Assembly (NCBI GenBank): GCA_016788945.1
Contig: JAEUSA010000301.1
Location: 1 to 6,638 of the forward strand
Reading direction: 5' to 3'
Length of the DNA: 6,638 bases
Origin: Leptospiraceae bacterium
GTDB lineage: Bacteria; Spirochaetota; Leptospiria; Turneriellales; Turneriellaceae
The stretch's first letter is position 1. The number at the start of each line of letters is the position of its first letter. A program made the translations under genes and the position numbers. The notes beneath the pieces are model-generated. The model worked only from the letters and a program-made list of their open reading frames with translations. It was not told the DNA's origin and made no database searches. Positions 5,938 to 6,638 of this stretch are shown piece after piece.

Positions 5938-5959
5938 CTCCTCAGAGACCAAATATATA
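5938..5959 (-). promoter_or_regulatory. Ribosome binding site and -10-like element of the NHL gene
   Basis: GAGGAG at 5943-5938 gives a 6-nt spacing to the ATG at 5931 and fixes the start of the NHL protein. Just upstream on the - strand, GTATATATTT (5960-5951) contains a TATATT/TATATA -10-like hexamer. No good -35 hexamer lies 16-18 nt further upstream (CCGGAA or similar), so the promoter call is weak and would give a very short leader. Confidence 0.45.
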
Positions 5960-6105
5960 CTGCCAAGCAATTACTTCCGGTCGTCAGGTAGTTGTCCTTA
6001 TCGCTCGTGTAAAAAATGAACACCTCGTCATTTTCTTGACCCGGGGTTTCGCGCATCGCGACTAACGACTATGTGTGGTAGCTACCACCCCCTAAGCGAG
6101 GCAAA
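5960..6105. promoter_or_regulatory. Divergent intergenic region with 14-bp palindrome before the hydrolase gene
   Basis: This region separates the divergent NHL and hydrolase genes and holds no open reading frame that I can support. It contains a perfect palindrome GTGGTAGCTACCAC at 6075-6088, ending 17 nt before the hydrolase ATG. A TTGACC -35-like hexamer lies at 6036-6041 on the + strand, but no good -10 follows at 16-18 nt (CGACTA at 6059). The hydrolase ribosome binding site is GAGG at 6098-6101, 4 nt before the ATG. The palindrome would be placed well for a repressor operator downstream of the promoter. Confidence 0.5.
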
Positions 6106-6638
6106 ATGAAATCCGAATCCATATCGATCCCCGTTCCCTTTGGTAAGATTCACATGCAGGTCGCCGGCCCTGAGTCGTCGAAAGCAATCCTCTTTATACA
6201 TGGCTGGCCCGATTCGCATGACACGTGGTCGCACCAGATGGAATATTTCTCGAAGAAGTACCGCGTCGGGGCGATCGATCTGCCGGGTGTCGGTGAGTCG
6301 AGCGCGCCGCCGGAACGTGGCGGCTATCACATCGACAATATCTTGCCGCTGATCTCTGCGGCGATTAAGGCCCTCGGGGCACCCGACGCAAAGATGCCAT
6401 CCGCGGCAGCGTCGGGCCAAGGCCATCCTGGCCCTCGGGAAACACACCTCGTCGCGCACGACTGGGGGGCGATCATCAGTTGGGTGTTTGTCTCACGGCC
6501 CGAATATGCTTCGCAGATTGCGTCATATACTGCGGTGAGCGGTCCGCACCCGGCGCTCGCGCGCGAGAATCTGTTCGGCAAATTTAAATCGCTGAATCCC
6601 GGCAAAATTCTCGAAGGTCTGCAGCAGACCGCCAAGTC
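6106..6638 (+). CDS. Alpha/beta hydrolase, epoxide hydrolase/haloalkane dehalogenase-like, N-terminal 177 residues (runs off the window)
   Basis: Predicted cytoplasmic alpha/beta-hydrolase-fold enzyme; no signal peptide is present. The reading frame opens at ATG 6106 after GAGG (6098-6101) and stays open to the window edge, so the lid and the catalytic acid and His are missing. Visible landmarks: the oxyanion-hole motif HGWPDS (32-37), the strand-turn D-L-P-G-V-G-E-S-S-A-P-P (58-69), and the nucleophile elbow V-A-H-D-W-G-A (116-122). The elbow has Asp119 rather than Ser as nucleophile, pointing to an epoxide hydrolase or dehalogenase-type reaction through an aspartyl ester; the HGWP element favours epoxide hydrolase. 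Further conserved-looking text is S-G-P-H-P (145-149). Between the helix ending IKALG (87-91) and the strand THLVAHD lies an unusual Gly/Pro/Ala-rich segment (about 96-112) longer than I expect for the family, where the two are normally joined by a few residues. Full members are usually about 290-300 residues. Substrate cannot be told. Confidence 0.88.
   Translation, partial: MKSESISIPVPFGKIHMQVAGPESSKAILFIHGWPDSHDTWSHQMEYFSKKYRVGAIDLPGVGESSAPPERGGYHIDNILPLISAAIKALGAPDAKMPSAAASGQGHPGPRETHLVAHDWGAIISWVFVSRPEYASQIASYTAVSGPHPALARENLFGKFKSLNPGKILEGLQQTAK

Noticed and set aside
5932..5970. Upstream in-frame start at 5970 for the NHL protein
   Set aside because: It adds 13 residues before the lipoprotein signal peptide and has no ribosome binding site, while the ATG at 5931 has GAGGAG at ideal spacing.
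6364..6444. Frameshift or pseudogene in the hydrolase
   Set aside because: The second repeat copy reads like IKALG in another frame, but the actual frame remains open and recovers the essential THLVAHDWG strand, so an in-frame insertion explains it better. It is kept as a finding about the loop only.
6082..6635. Two long open frames on the - strand (6459-6082 and 6635-6327)
   Set aside because: They lie opposite the hydrolase frame, which has family motifs (HGWP, HDWG) and a ribosome binding site. The antisense frames are Arg/Cys-rich with no recognisable domains and reflect the high GC of third positions.

Overview
The window looks like a chromosomal segment from a Gram-negative-type (diderm) bacterium. 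Base composition is roughly balanced to slightly GC-rich. My best guess is a spirochaete of the Leptospirales with moderate GC (Turneriella- or Leptonema-like). This rests on two exported proteins with loose, spirochaete-style lipoboxes (LWGGC, FTNAC), an outer-membrane barrel ending in Phe, and an alpha/beta hydrolase resembling ones I remember from Leptospira. The taxonomic call is an inference from remembered family resemblance, not from a marker gene.

Layout. (1) On the + strand at the left are two exported proteins: a 217-aa beta-rich protein of unknown function whose start lies at the window edge, and a 91-aa Lys-rich protein with four symmetrically spaced cysteines (CX14C-X27-CX14C). 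(2) From about 1009 to 4762, on the - strand, lies a tightly packed four-gene unit. Read in transcription order it encodes a propeller-like putative lipoprotein (4762-3785), a small exported protein with an SLH-like segment (3788-3291), a periplasmic FecR-domain protein (3280-2513) and an alginate-export-type outer-membrane barrel (2502-1009). The junctions are an ATGA overlap and two 10-nt gaps in which the next gene's ribosome binding site touches the upstream stop codon. An intrinsic terminator is embedded in the last codons of the barrel gene. (3) Upstream of this unit, also on the - strand, is an NHL-repeat lipoprotein (5931-4894) with five tandem repeats, four of exactly 58 residues and a truncated fifth. 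I see no terminator in the 131-nt gap after it, so it may share transcription with the four-gene unit. (4) A divergent intergenic region of about 174 nt separates it from a + strand alpha/beta hydrolase of the epoxide hydrolase/haloalkane dehalogenase type, which runs off the right edge. A perfect 14-bp palindrome sits 17 nt before its start codon.

How the genes may work together. All six complete genes encode exported proteins, so this is a cell-envelope locus. In the four-gene unit, a lipid-anchored propeller, a small periplasmic helical protein and a FecR-fold protein are made stoichiometrically linked to an outer-membrane channel. I infer an envelope assembly or export module built around the barrel; nothing in the sequence identifies its substrate. 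No RNA genes, mobile elements, CRISPR arrays or gene-free stretches over 300 nt were seen.
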